Virus record (IMG/VR): IMGVR_UViG_3300048091_000226
Span: 1 to 53,415 of that record
DNA: 53,415 nucleotides
From: a virus
Reading direction: 5' to 3' (one strand)
Shown: in pieces, positions 20,960 through 28,743 of the stretch
How positions within the stretch are numbered: the stretch's first letter is position 1
Layout of the letters: every line of letters starts with the position of its first letter
Notes under the pieces: generated by a model
Databases searched by the model: none
The model's input: the letters and a program-made list of their open reading frames with translations, nothing else
What the model was told of the DNA's origin: nothing
Position numbers and translations under genes: made by a program

Positions 20960-21160
20960 ATGATGATTCTGCTCGATAAGGCATCCGGCCTCGCCGTGAA
21001 TCCAGCCGAAGTCAGCTCGATGCGGTACGAGGATTGGAATGGCGGTAAGCACCTGGTGCTGACCATGCAAACCGGCAAGGAGCTTTCCGTGCAGCACTGG
21101 CCTTATGGCGATGGCCCAAACGTCTACCGCCTGCACGAGCAACTGCTGGAGGCTCAATGA
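20960..21160 (+). CDS. Small hypothetical phage protein
   Basis: A 66-aa protein, MMILLDKASGLAVNPAEVSS, then MRYEDWNGGKHLVLTMQTGK and a C-terminal helix. It reads as a compact beta-rich domain without catalytic residues. GAGG lies 8 nt before the ATG and the stop overlaps the next start as ATGA. I know similar proteins only as Pseudomonas phage hypotheticals. Confidence 0.6.
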   Translation: MMILLDKASGLAVNPAEVSSMRYEDWNGGKHLVLTMQTGKELSVQHWPYGDGPNVYRLHEQLLEAQ

Positions 21161-21471
21161 AGAAGCTCCACGGATCACTCCAGAAGCGCGAGCTGAAGTT
21201 CATCGTCGAATGCAACGTCTGCCTCGGTAAGGGCCAGCGGCTCGGGCTTTTCCACTATCTCGACTGCGATCACTGCTTGGGCTCTGGCTGGGTATGCGGC
21301 CACACCCTCCAGACTCTGCCGTTGAGCGACGTTGTACCGGTACTCAATGCGCGCTTGAAGGACGCGCTCACCGAGATCGCTCGCGCCCGCCATGTTATTG
21401 GGGGTGCCCCGGAGCAATACGAACAGAACAACCGCCGCGGCGCCGGCGGATCGAACTTCACCGGCGATTGA
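21157..21471 (+). CDS. Zinc-ribbon (DnaJ-type CxxCxG) protein
   Basis: A 104-aa protein with two CxxCxGxG-like knuckles, ECNVCLGKGQ and DCDHCLGSGW, 17 residues apart, forming one zinc-binding module as in the DnaJ central domain. The C-terminus is helical then Gly/Asn-rich. Small proteins of this type occur directly before the late regulator in lambdoid phages. A role in antitermination or as a chaperone-like partner is possible. Confidence 0.65.
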   Translation: MKKLHGSLQKRELKFIVECNVCLGKGQRLGLFHYLDCDHCLGSGWVCGHTLQTLPLSDVVPVLNARLKDALTEIARARHVIGGAPEQYEQNNRRGAGGSNFTGD

Positions 21472-21506
21472 TCGCTGGTCATTATTTTTGTTGGGGGAGA
21501 AATCAC

Positions 21507-22184
21507 ATGAAACTGATCGGAGCACGCCAAGCCTGGACCGACTCGCAGCATGAGTCGAACGCGTCAATTTCCGCGGTGGCCATTGATTCGGCTAAGTCAG
21601 CTACCGTAGCCAGAAGAGCGAAAGCTCGCCAACACGAAGTGGTCTTTGCCGCGATGGGTGAGGATAAGGAAGAGCGCATCAAGGTCGCTCGCCAGAAAAT
21701 CAGCATCAGCGAAACCCGCCGTACACCGATCGGGCGATCTACTGCCCGTGCCGCGCACCTGACCATGATGGGCAAAATTCAGCGCGCCATTGGCACGTTA
21801 CCTTTTCAGGTACAGCAGTTTGGGCACTTCCTTTACCACCCATGCATGACCATGCAGCACGTAATGAATGCCGTGCTGTTGATCACCGCCAAGGCGCAGT
21901 TGCCCGACCTAACCTCGGCGAAGCGCGTGAAGGCGCAATATCTGGTGACGTTGGCATTGCAGTCGTACAAAGCTGAGGTCACCGGGGCTGCGGAGTGGGG
22001 GCCCGCTCGGGTCGCTGCTGAAATGAATGCGTTCTTCGGCGTATCGATTGAGCCCAAGCACTGGAATCGTGATTGGCTGGACTTGTGGGAATCGCTGAAA
22101 GCAGTAATTAAAGAAGTGGATATTGAGGCACAGTCGCCTGTCTGGCAGTTGATTCACTCGGAAAAAGAAGAATCAGTAGCGTAA
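21507..22184 (+). CDS. Late-gene regulator candidate (Q position)
   Basis: A 225-aa protein starting MKLIGARQAWTDSQHESNAS: a basic middle (RRTPIGRSTARAAHLTMMGK) and a helical C-terminal half (QFGHFLYHPCMTMQHVMNAV, then KRVKAQYLVTLALQSYK). ATG 21507 has GGGGGAG upstream. It is the last gene of the early-right operon and is followed at once by a strong promoter and terminator, where Q lies in lambda. I cannot assign it to a Q family by sequence, so the role is positional. Confidence 0.55.
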   Translation: MKLIGARQAWTDSQHESNASISAVAIDSAKSATVARRAKARQHEVVFAAMGEDKEERIKVARQKISISETRRTPIGRSTARAAHLTMMGKIQRAIGTLPFQVQQFGHFLYHPCMTMQHVMNAVLLITAKAQLPDLTSAKRVKAQYLVTLALQSYKAEVTGAAEWGPARVAAEMNAFFGVSIEPKHWNRDWLDLWESLKAVIKEVDIEAQSPVWQLIHSEKEESVA

Positions 22185-22188
22185 TCTG

Positions 22189-22217
22189 TTGACATGGTGG
22201 GGATTTGAAGTTAATTT
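22189..22217 (+). promoter_or_regulatory. Putative late promoter (PR'-like)
   Basis: TTGACA (22189-22194), a 17-nt spacer and TAATTT (22212-22217): a near-consensus sigma70 promoter right after the Q-position gene. The hairpin terminator begins 40 nt downstream, as at lambda PR'/tR'. Confidence 0.7.
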
Positions 22218-22256
22218 TCCCATAGTGCGCAACGTACCTCCAACGCACACCACTTC

Positions 22257-22284
22257 TAGAACCCGGCCATTGAGCCGGGTTCTA
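22257..22284 (+). terminator. Terminator downstream of the late promoter (tR'-like)
   Basis: TAGAACCCGGC (22257-22267), loop CATTGA and GCCGGGTTCTA (22274-22284): an 11-bp perfect stem followed by TCATTATAG, a weak U-tract. Late transcription would have to read through it. Confidence 0.65.
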
Positions 22285-22383
22285 TCATTATAGGGCGCGA
22301 CAAAAGACATTTTTATATCGCCACTGTATTGACATCACGGCGGCCCTTGGTTGAGAGTAAGGAAAATCAAATTGGATCCACTC

Positions 22384-22707
22384 ATGATCAAGGCTATCGG
22401 ACTCGCTCTAACTCTTTTTGCTACCTCCGCACTCGCGGCCGACATGACCGACAAGGTCATGCTTTCTGAAGTACACGTGTCAAATAAGGCATTTTTTCCG
22501 GCCGTCGAGGGAGTTGCTAAGAACAATACTGGAGTGACCCTGGAGAATTTGTTTATAACGTTCAAGCTCTACAATGATGCGGGGGAAGTGGTTGGTAGCG
22601 CCCTAGCTCGAGGTAAAGACGTTGAGCCTGGCGAGTCATGGCGGTTCTCCACGCCCACTACGATTAAGTTCACTAAGGCAAAGCTTTCAAAGATTGAGAT
22701 TTACTGA
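22384..22707 (+). CDS. Exported FxLYD-domain protein (moron)
   Basis: A 107-aa protein: signal peptide MIKAIGLALTLFATSALAAD (cleavage after ALA), then one FxLYD-type beta-sandwich (VEGVAKNNTGVTLENLFITF, KLYNDAGEVVGSA, VEPGESWRF). Such domains are extracellular or periplasmic binding modules. ATG 22384 is chosen because it opens the signal sequence. It is flanked by a terminator on each side, inside the late transcript, the classic moron setting, so it is probably expressed in the lysogen. Confidence 0.7.
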   Translation: MIKAIGLALTLFATSALAADMTDKVMLSEVHVSNKAFFPAVEGVAKNNTGVTLENLFITFKLYNDAGEVVGSALARGKDVEPGESWRFSTPTTIKFTKAKLSKIEIY

Positions 22708-22711
22708 TTGG

Positions 22712-22742
22712 AAAGCCCAACCATCGTGTTGGGCTTTTTTTT
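22712..22742 (+). terminator. Strong intrinsic terminator after the FxLYD gene
   Basis: AAAGCCCAA (22712-22720), loop, TTGGGCTTT (22729-22737) and a long T-run to 22742. Confidence 0.9.
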
Positions 22743-22822
22743 GGACTCGTTAAATCTGCGCGCTCTGGCGAAGATGTTGGCCTTTGGCTACTATCCTAGA
22801 AATTGAGTGTTTCTATGCAGGG

Positions 22823-23230
22823 ATGATGAGCGCGATGAGTGATCAAGATGGCTGGCACAGAGATTCAAAAGGGAATGAGCATTTTTACTCTCATGATGCC
22901 GAATGGGCTGATAGAGACATGCGCCAAAAGCAAGCAGCGCGCACCTCATCCTCTAACAGTGGCTCTAATGACGCTGCGAACCGCTTTCAGTTCATCATCT
23001 CAATTGCGGGCGCAGCTTGCCTCCTTGCAGCTCACAAACTCTGGGTTGTTGTGGAAAAATCAATGAAGGTGTCTGGGTATTCGCCCGTTGTGTCAGATCG
23101 AGTTGGATTGGCTGCGGCCATATGTCTGATTGCTCTAGGCGGCGTATTGGTGTGGAAGGCTCCAGGTTATCTCGGTAAATCTGTTGTCTGTATCTTGTAC
23201 GCCCTCATCACGGGCTACCTCATTCTTTAA
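22823..23230 (+). CDS. Membrane protein of unknown function (moron)
   Basis: About 135 aa. The N-terminal cytoplasmic part is polar and acidic/aromatic (DGWHRDSKGNEHFYSHDAEW). Three hydrophobic segments follow (FQFIISIAGAACLLAA, VGLAAAICLIALGGVLV, VVCILYALITGYLIL). The start is uncertain among ATG 22823, 22826 and 22835. It has its own terminator downstream at 23253-23277 and a terminator upstream, so it is an independent unit. A role in superinfection exclusion is plausible from topology and place only. Confidence 0.55.
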   Translation: MMSAMSDQDGWHRDSKGNEHFYSHDAEWADRDMRQKQAARTSSSNSGSNDAANRFQFIISIAGAACLLAAHKLWVVVEKSMKVSGYSPVVSDRVGLAAAICLIALGGVLVWKAPGYLGKSVVCILYALITGYLIL

Positions 23231-23252
23231 CGCGTTATCCCCTCAACACAGA

Positions 23253-23277
23253 GCCTCGGCATCCGCCGGGGCTTTTT
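23253..23277 (+). terminator. Intrinsic terminator after the membrane moron
   Basis: GCCTCGGC (23253-23260), loop ATCC, GCCGGGGC (23265-23272) and TTTTT. Confidence 0.8.
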
Positions 23278-23365
23278 CGTTTTCGGCTCCACCACACCCA
23301 TCGCTCTGAGCTGGGAGTGCTGTTGGGGCCGAACCTATTTCGCTCCCCGCAAGGGAGGATGCCGG

Positions 23366-23698
23366 ATGTCACATATGCCAGAGAAGAACCCAGAGACCTG
23401 GCTCATTGTCATGGCCTGGCTGAGCCAGCATGCCCCGATGTTCTATGCCGCGGCGCTGTCGTGCTGGATTGCCTTCCTCCGTGTCATCTACGGCGGCGGT
23501 GGGCGACGACAGGCCCTGCTGGAATCCTGCCTGTGTGGTGCGATCACAGCCGGAGCATTCCCGCTGCTTGAATACTTCAGCCTCCCATCGAGCCTTGCAG
23601 CTGCCGTTGGCGCCTGCATCGGCACCCTCGGCGTGAAGAAAGTTGCAGCCTTGGCTGACCGATTCACCGACTTCAAATTGCCCAAGCGGCAGGAGTGA
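23366..23698 (+). CDS. Lambda-family holin with dual-start motif
   Basis: A 110-aa holin of the lambda S (Phage_holin_3_1) type with three predicted membrane segments (about 20-40, 52-70, 75-92) and a charged C-terminus (DRFTDFKLPKRQE). The N-terminus MSHMPEKNPETW aligns with lambda S, whose MPEK follows a second start. Here the two ATGs (23366 and 23375) are three codons apart. GGGAGG lies 9 nt before the first ATG. It forms the inner-membrane lesion that lets endolysin act. It lies directly before packaging genes, far from the endolysin. Confidence 0.85.
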   Translation: MSHMPEKNPETWLIVMAWLSQHAPMFYAAALSCWIAFLRVIYGGGGRRQALLESCLCGAITAGAFPLLEYFSLPSSLAAAVGACIGTLGVKKVAALADRFTDFKLPKRQE

Positions 23699-23701
23699 CC
23701 C

Positions 23702-23896
23702 ATGCAACTGATTGACAACTGGAAACAAGCGCTGAGCATGACCAGTGTTCAGGCGGGCGGCGCTATCGCAATGCTGGGCGTGGCTGAGCAGCTGATGCCG
23801 CAACTACAAGCTGTGCTGCCTCCACTGGCCTACGGCGTGCTTGGCCTCTTAGTGATGATCGCCCGGGTTGTGCTTCAGCCGAAGCTGAGCAAGTAG
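23702..23896 (+). CDS. Small two-helix membrane protein, putative second holin
   Basis: A 64-aa protein, MQLIDNWKQALSMTSVQAGG, with a first hydrophobic segment about 18-33, a turn at LMPQLQAV and a second at LPPLAYGVLGLLVMIARVVL, ending in basic QPKLSK. It begins 3 nt after the holin stop and must be co-translated. The size and hairpin topology fit a holin, pinholin or antiholin partner. Confidence 0.65.
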   Translation: MQLIDNWKQALSMTSVQAGGAIAMLGVAEQLMPQLQAVLPPLAYGVLGLLVMIARVVLQPKLSK

Positions 23897-24003
23897 CAGG
23901 CCCCATTTACAGATGCGTCAATTCGTGGCGCGAATAATCACGGAGATCCGTCATGACTCTGGCTACCAGTATTCGTTCGACAGCACCAATCAAGGACAAC
24001 CGT

Positions 24004-24240
24004 ATGAACCCAGAACAGTTCGCATATTGGCTCAACGGCTTCGCAGAGCTAAACGGCGGTGAGCGCCCGACACCTGAGCAGTGGAAGTCCATCACCGAGC
24101 ATCTGCAAACGGTATTCGTGAAGGTCACGCCGCAATTTGGCAGTCAGGTGGCTTTGGGGCGTGCGTCAGATAACGCCATTACGGAGCTGACCAACCGTGT
24201 GTCGGGCCAGGGGCAGCCCATTACCTCGATGGTCTGCTGA
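24004..24240 (+). CDS. Hypothetical protein between holins and packaging genes
   Basis: A 78-aa soluble protein starting MNPEQFAYWLNGFAELNGGE, then RPTPEQWKSITEHLQTVFVK. I have seen this MNPEQFAYWL opening in Pseudomonas phage proteins, which is why I use ATG 24004 (AAGGA upstream); ATG 23953 also has a GGAG site. It has no catalytic motifs. Co-transcribed with the holins. Confidence 0.6.
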   Translation: MNPEQFAYWLNGFAELNGGERPTPEQWKSITEHLQTVFVKVTPQFGSQVALGRASDNAITELTNRVSGQGQPITSMVC

Positions 24241-24341
24241 ATAGGCCCCAGTTACCAATCTGGCGTTAGGCTGACCCCAGAAGAGTCGGCTGAGGTAAGA
24301 CGAGAAAGTGAGCAAATCGTGTCGCCAAAGGTCAGTCATGT

Positions 24342-24665
24342 ATGCCTCGACTTAAAACTTTACCGCCTCGAATGAAGCAATCCGAAGGTAGACCATTCGC
24401 TGTCCCCATTGCAGATGGAGGTGCCGAAGGCTGGGGTTCGGGCCGCGGTGGTCGACCTTGGCGACGTAAGCGTGCCGCGATCCTGGTACGTGACGAGTAC
24501 ACCTGCCAAGCCTGCGGCATCATCACGCTGCACCTCGAAGTCGATCACATCGTGAACCGCGCTCGGGGTGGGTCGGACGATGAAGAGAACCTTCAGGCGC
24601 TCTGCATCCCGTGCCACAAGTTGAAGACCGCCGCCGAGTCGGCCGAGGGCTCGGGGCGAACGTGA
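24342..24665 (+). CDS. HNH endonuclease (packaging-associated)
   Basis: A 107-aa HNH nuclease. The first knuckle is TCQACG, the HNH core reads HLEVDHIVNRARGGSDDEEN with the catalytic DH, then LQALCIPCHKLKT closes the zinc site (two CxxC pairs). A Gly/Arg-rich basic segment precedes the domain. In HK97-type phages an HNH protein encoded just before the terminases is needed, with terminase, for cos cleavage and packaging. Confidence 0.9.
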   Translation: MPRLKTLPPRMKQSEGRPFAVPIADGGAEGWGSGRGGRPWRRKRAAILVRDEYTCQACGIITLHLEVDHIVNRARGGSDDEENLQALCIPCHKLKTAAESAEGSGRT

Positions 24666-24766
24666 TGTCCGACGATCTCGTCGAACCAATGCGAATCGGT
24701 ATCGATTGGGCGCTGTGGCACGTCAGTAACCCGGGGCGGGTCGAAACTGTGGAAGGTTTCGCATAG
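24665..24766 (+). CDS. Possible 33-aa coupled ORF
   Basis: The ATG shares its A with the HNH stop (TGATG). It opens a short frame reading MSDDLVEPMRIGIDWALWHV with reasonable phage codon use, ending at TAG 24764-24766. It could be a small coupled protein or a chance frame in the terminase leader, which may also hold the cos site. Confidence 0.35.
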   Translation: MSDDLVEPMRIGIDWALWHVSNPGRVETVEGFA

Positions 24767-24823
24767 GACACCGCCCCCGACCGCACGGACAGATTTTTTC
24801 CCCTCCATAGGTTTTTGTTAAAG

Positions 24824-25384
24824 ATGGCACTCACCTCAAAAAAGCGCGCATTCATCGTCGCAGTGAGAGAAGGTGCGTCCAATAAAGATGCGGCCATTGC
24901 CGCTGGCTGTTCGCCGAAAACCGCGTCAGCCGCTGGCTCCAGGCTTGCAAAGGACGTTGACGTTATTCTCGAGCTGCACAAACTCAACGCACTTTTCCCG
25001 ATCGATGGGAATGTTAAAGCCGATGTTAAAGCGGTTGTTAAAGCGCCCCGGGCAAAGACCTCACCTCGCGAACCTAAGCACGCCGGAGAGTACATCCCGA
25101 AAGCGCTACGACAGCCTCAGGTGCCCGTCGAACAGCATGATCCCGAAGAGGGTTTCGGTCGGGTGTACACCGATCCGAAAGACTATTTGCTCGATGACAT
25201 GAATGATCCCTTGCTGGATCGGAAAGACCGGCGTGACGCCGCTAAAGCGCTCATGCCTTTCCTGCATGCCCGTAAAGGCGAGGGCGGGAAAAAGGAAGAG
25301 CGCCAGGACGCCGCCAAAAAAGCAGGCGCTGGAAAATTTGGCGCAGCGCCTCCGCCGCCATCACATTTGAGATCGGTAAAATAA
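24824..25384 (+). CDS. Terminase small subunit
   Basis: A 186-aa protein. The N-terminal HTH (SKKRAFIVAVREGASNKDAA, then CSPKTASAAGSRL) is the DNA-recognition fold of small terminases; a linker follows, then a C-terminal module DPKDYLLDDMNDPLLDRKDR and AAKALMPFLH. It would recognise cos and direct the large subunit. ATG 24824 is used; a TTG at 24815 is in frame. The position between HNH and TerL supports the call. Confidence 0.8.
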   Translation: MALTSKKRAFIVAVREGASNKDAAIAAGCSPKTASAAGSRLAKDVDVILELHKLNALFPIDGNVKADVKAVVKAPRAKTSPREPKHAGEYIPKALRQPQVPVEQHDPEEGFGRVYTDPKDYLLDDMNDPLLDRKDRRDAAKALMPFLHARKGEGGKKEERQDAAKKAGAGKFGAAPPPPSHLRSVK

Positions 25385-25579
25385 ATGAGCGATCGAGACG
25401 CTGAGCATTTTTCTTTGGCTGGGCCGTTCAAGGATCCAAAGGATTTCCTGTTGGCCGTCATGAACAGCCAGGCAGCGCCCACGGACATTCGGATCGAAGC
25501 TGCGCAGGCTTTGATGCCCTACTTTCATGTGAGCAAGGAGAAGAGTAGGGCGTTTAGGCGCCACCCCAATCCATCATAA
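25385..25579 (+). CDS. Stand-alone copy of the small-terminase C-terminal module
   Basis: A 64-aa protein starting next to the TerS stop. Its middle, DPKDFLLAVMNSQAAPTDIR and AAQALMPYFH, matches the TerS module (DPKDYLLDDMNDPLLDRKDR, AAKALMPFLH) position for position, followed in both by a basic tail. It is thus a partial duplication lacking the HTH. It may bind TerL or modulate TerS oligomers. Confidence 0.65.
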   Translation: MSDRDAEHFSLAGPFKDPKDFLLAVMNSQAAPTDIRIEAAQALMPYFHVSKEKSRAFRRHPNPS

Positions 25580-25582
25580 GCG

Positions 25583-27280
25583 GTGAACAAGTTGAGCGAA
25601 CCAGTCTGGGACACCTCATGCCGGGACTGGGAGACGCGCATCGTAAACCGCCAATCGCTGGTGCCGTTTCCGCCACTGTTTCCGGACGAGGCTGAAGCCT
25701 GCCTTCAGGTGCTGAATGATCTGCGGATTGTCGACGCACCTGGTAGCCCCCTAATTGGGGAGTCCTGTCCACCTTGGATCAGTGACCTGGCTGGCTCTAT
25801 TTTCGGTGCGTACAACGCTGGTACCGGTGAGCGGCTGATTCAGGAGTTCTTCCTGCTTATCAGTAAGAAGAATGCAAAAAGCACCATCGCCGCGGCAATC
25901 ATGCTCACGGTACTGATCCGCAATTGGCGCCAGTCAGCCGAGTTCATCATCCTGGCGCCGACGATCGAGGTGGCGAACAACGCCTACGCGCCGGCGCGCG
26001 ATATGGTCAAACACGACGAAGAGCTTTCGGCGCTGCTGCATGTGCAGGATCACGTTCGGACGATCACCCATCGTGAGTCCGGGGCGACATTGAAGGTGGT
26101 GGCCGCCGATCAAAACACTGTCGGCGGGAAAAAAGCCGCCGTCGTCCTGGTCGATGAGCTTCACCTGTTTGGCAAGAACCCACATGCGGCCAACATGCTT
26201 CGCGAAGCCACCGGTGGACTTGCGTCTCGGCCAGAAGGGTTCGTGATCTATCTCACGACGCAGTCTGACCAGCCCCCCGCGGGCGTGTTTCGCGAAAAGC
26301 TCCAGTACGCCCGGGGGGTGCGTGACGGCACGATTGTCGATCCGAACTTCCTGCCCGTGATCTACGAGTTTCCGAAAAAGATCCTTGAGGCTGATGATCA
26401 TCGCAAGCCCGAGAATTTCTACATCACCAACCCGAACATGGGGTATTCGGTCAGCGAGAAGTTCCTCATCCGGGAGATGAAAAAAGCGGAAGAGGCCGGT
26501 GAGGCGGAGGTGCTGGGCTTTATGTCCAAGCACCTTAACGTCGAGATCGGCCTCGCGTTGCGCTCAGACCGGTGGGCAGGCGCTGACTATTGGGTCGGCG
26601 CATCAGAAAAGAAGCTCACCCTTGATGATGTGATTGCTCGATGCGACGTCATCGACATCGGGATCGATGGTGGTGGCCTGGACGACTTACTGGGTTTTGC
26701 CGCGGTGGGCCGGGACAAACGAACCCGAGACTGGTTGGTTTGGACTCACGCCTGGGCGCATCCCTCCGTGCTCGAGCGAAGAAAGGCAGAAGCCCCTCGT
26801 TTTCACGACTTTGAGAAAGACGGCGACCTGACCCTGTCAAAGCGAATCGGCGATGACGTGCTTGAGGTGGCTGACCTGGTTGAACAGGTGGAAGAGTCGG
26901 GCCTGCTGGACAAGGTCGGCGTTGACCCGGTCGGGATTGGCGCGATTTACGACGCGATGATCGAGCGCGAAATCCCCCCGGAAAAGATTGTCGCTATCAG
27001 CCAGGGCTGGAAGCTCGGCGGGGCGATCAAGACGGCGGAACGCAAGCTCGCCGAAGGCGGCATGAGGCATGGCGGCCAACCCATGATGGCCTGGTGTGTC
27101 AGCAATGCGAAAGTCGAGCCGCGCGCGAACTCCATCCTGATCACCAAGCAAGCCAGTGGCTCGGCCAAGATCGATCCCTTGATGGCTCTATTCAACGCGG
27201 TGACCTTGATTTCTCTGAACCCCGAAGGCCGGGGCAACGATGACTTCATGGCCGCCATTAGGAACCCGATCATCGTATGA
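25583..27280 (+). CDS. Terminase large subunit
   Basis: A 565-aa TerL of the HK97-like Terminase_1 type. ATPase: Walker-A-like ISKKNAKST (residues 93-101) and Walker B VVLVDELHLFG, with a coupling TTQSDQPPAGVF region. The C-terminal RNase-H-like nuclease contains DIGIDGGGLDDL (first acidic site) and DPVGIGAIYDAM. It pumps DNA into proheads and cuts at cos. The start is GTG 25583; the ribosome site is weak (AAGCG). Its end overlaps a small membrane-protein ATG. Confidence 0.93.
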   Translation: MNKLSEPVWDTSCRDWETRIVNRQSLVPFPPLFPDEAEACLQVLNDLRIVDAPGSPLIGESCPPWISDLAGSIFGAYNAGTGERLIQEFFLLISKKNAKSTIAAAIMLTVLIRNWRQSAEFIILAPTIEVANNAYAPARDMVKHDEELSALLHVQDHVRTITHRESGATLKVVAADQNTVGGKKAAVVLVDELHLFGKNPHAANMLREATGGLASRPEGFVIYLTTQSDQPPAGVFREKLQYARGVRDGTIVDPNFLPVIYEFPKKILEADDHRKPENFYITNPNMGYSVSEKFLIREMKKAEEAGEAEVLGFMSKHLNVEIGLALRSDRWAGADYWVGASEKKLTLDDVIARCDVIDIGIDGGGLDDLLGFAAVGRDKRTRDWLVWTHAWAHPSVLERRKAEAPRFHDFEKDGDLTLSKRIGDDVLEVADLVEQVEESGLLDKVGVDPVGIGAIYDAMIEREIPPEKIVAISQGWKLGGAIKTAERKLAEGGMRHGGQPMMAWCVSNAKVEPRANSILITKQASGSAKIDPLMALFNAVTLISLNPEGRGNDDFMAAIRNPIIV

Positions 27281-27438
27281 ACCCATTGCACGTATTCATT
27301 CTGCTCGCGCTGTGCGGGTTCGGTTCGGCCGTTGCAGGCGTTTACGTTCTGCAAGGCTTGGGCTGGGCGCTAATCGCCGCAGGCGTTGCATTACTTCTGC
27401 TCGCTGGATTTGTGCGCAAGGGGCTGATCAGTGACTAA
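27277..27438 (+). CDS. 53-aa membrane protein between terL and portal
   Basis: MNPLHVFILLALCGFGSAVA begins as ATGA on the terL stop. Two hydrophobic helices (about 4-22 and 28-46) are followed by a basic VRKGLISD end. It overlaps the portal GTG by 8 bp. Tiny membrane proteins in this exact place recur in HK97-like Pseudomonas phages. Role unknown. Confidence 0.6.
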   Translation: MNPLHVFILLALCGFGSAVAGVYVLQGLGWALIAAGVALLLLAGFVRKGLISD

Positions 27439-28741
27439 ATCATTATCGGCCGTGCTGGGCCGCGCGGCACGCAAGCCGAGCGCATCGCTGGGACACACCT
27501 TGAACGAATGGATCGGTCGGCAGATCGGCTTGGGCGACGGCGGCTTCTGGGGGCAGTTCCTTGGTGGCGAATCCAGCTCGGGCAAGAACGTTACGGTCGA
27601 CAACGCTATGCAGCTCTCGGCGGTTTGGTCTTGCGTCAGGATCATCTCGACGTCGGTGGCCGGCCTGCCGATGGGTGTGTATCGACGCGAAGCTGACGGT
27701 GGACGCAAGGATGCCCGGGACTTTGGCCTCTATGACATCGTGCACACAAGCCCCAACGAGGACATGACGGCGTTTCAATTCTGGCAGGCGATGGTTGCCG
27801 CCATGCTTCTACGCGGGAATGCATTTGCGGAAATCTTGCGCATAGGTAATCGAGTTGTCGCCTTAGATTTCCTGCTACCGAGCCGTGTCGATTTGGAATT
27901 GGATGCGGATGGCAGGATCACCTATTGGTACCGCCCGAAAAAAGGTGCCCGGCGCCAGATCCAGCGTTCGGACATGTTGCATATCCCGGCGTTTAGCCTA
28001 GACGGGCGTGTTGGCCTTTCGGCCATCCGCTACGGCGCTGATGTTTTCGGCGCTGCAATGTCCGCGGATGATGCCGCGAATGGAACGTTCAAGAACGGGT
28101 TGCTTCCCGCGGTGGCGTTTAAGGTTGATCGCGTGCTCAAGCCAGAGCAGCGAGAAGAGTTTCGCGATTATGTAAAGCAGGTGTCGGGGGCTTTGAATGC
28201 TGGGCGATCGCCAGTGCTTGAGCAGGGCATCACGCCAGAATCCATCGGGATTAATCCCGTGGATGCTCAGTTGCTCGAGTCCAGGGGTTACAGCGTTGAA
28301 GAGGTGTGCCGCTGGTTCGGCGTTCCGCCATGGATGGTGGGAAAAACGGATGCGGGCAGTAATTGGGGTACCGGGCTTGAGCAGCAGATGATTGCCTTCC
28401 TGACCTTTAGTATCAGTTCGATTACCAACCAGATTCAGCAGTGCGTTAACAAGCGATTGTTGACTCCGGCGGATCGCGTTTCGTACTACGCCGAATTTTC
28501 GCTTGAGGCATTCCTGAAAGCCGACACCGCCGGGCGTTCAGCCTGGTATAGCCAGATGACCCAGAACGGCATCATGACTCGTGACGAGTGCAGGGTAAAA
28601 GAGAACCTGCCCCGACACGGCGGCAATGCAGGCGTGCTAACAGTTCAAACAAACTTGACCCCCATCGACAAGCTGGGCGAATCCACCGATGGCCAGGCCG
28701 CACAAACAGCATTGAAAAGCTGGCTCGGCCATAAGGAGTAA
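27431..28741 (+). CDS. HK97-family portal protein
   Basis: A 436-aa portal (PF04860 type). Recognisable blocks are NAMQLSAVWSCVRIISTSVA, the HTSPNEDMTAFQFWQAMV region, LLRGNAFAEILR, the stem and wing strands, and FGVPPWMVGKTDAGSNWGTG with LEQQMIAFLTFSI (clip/crown helices). The dodecamer forms the DNA channel at one capsid vertex. The GTG start at 27431 overlaps the preceding small gene. Confidence 0.93.
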   Translation: MTKSLSAVLGRAARKPSASLGHTLNEWIGRQIGLGDGGFWGQFLGGESSSGKNVTVDNAMQLSAVWSCVRIISTSVAGLPMGVYRREADGGRKDARDFGLYDIVHTSPNEDMTAFQFWQAMVAAMLLRGNAFAEILRIGNRVVALDFLLPSRVDLELDADGRITYWYRPKKGARRQIQRSDMLHIPAFSLDGRVGLSAIRYGADVFGAAMSADDAANGTFKNGLLPAVAFKVDRVLKPEQREEFRDYVKQVSGALNAGRSPVLEQGITPESIGINPVDAQLLESRGYSVEEVCRWFGVPPWMVGKTDAGSNWGTGLEQQMIAFLTFSISSITNQIQQCVNKRLLTPADRVSYYAEFSLEAFLKADTAGRSAWYSQMTQNGIMTRDECRVKENLPRHGGNAGVLTVQTNLTPIDKLGESTDGQAAQTALKSWLGHKE

Positions 28742-28743
28742 CC

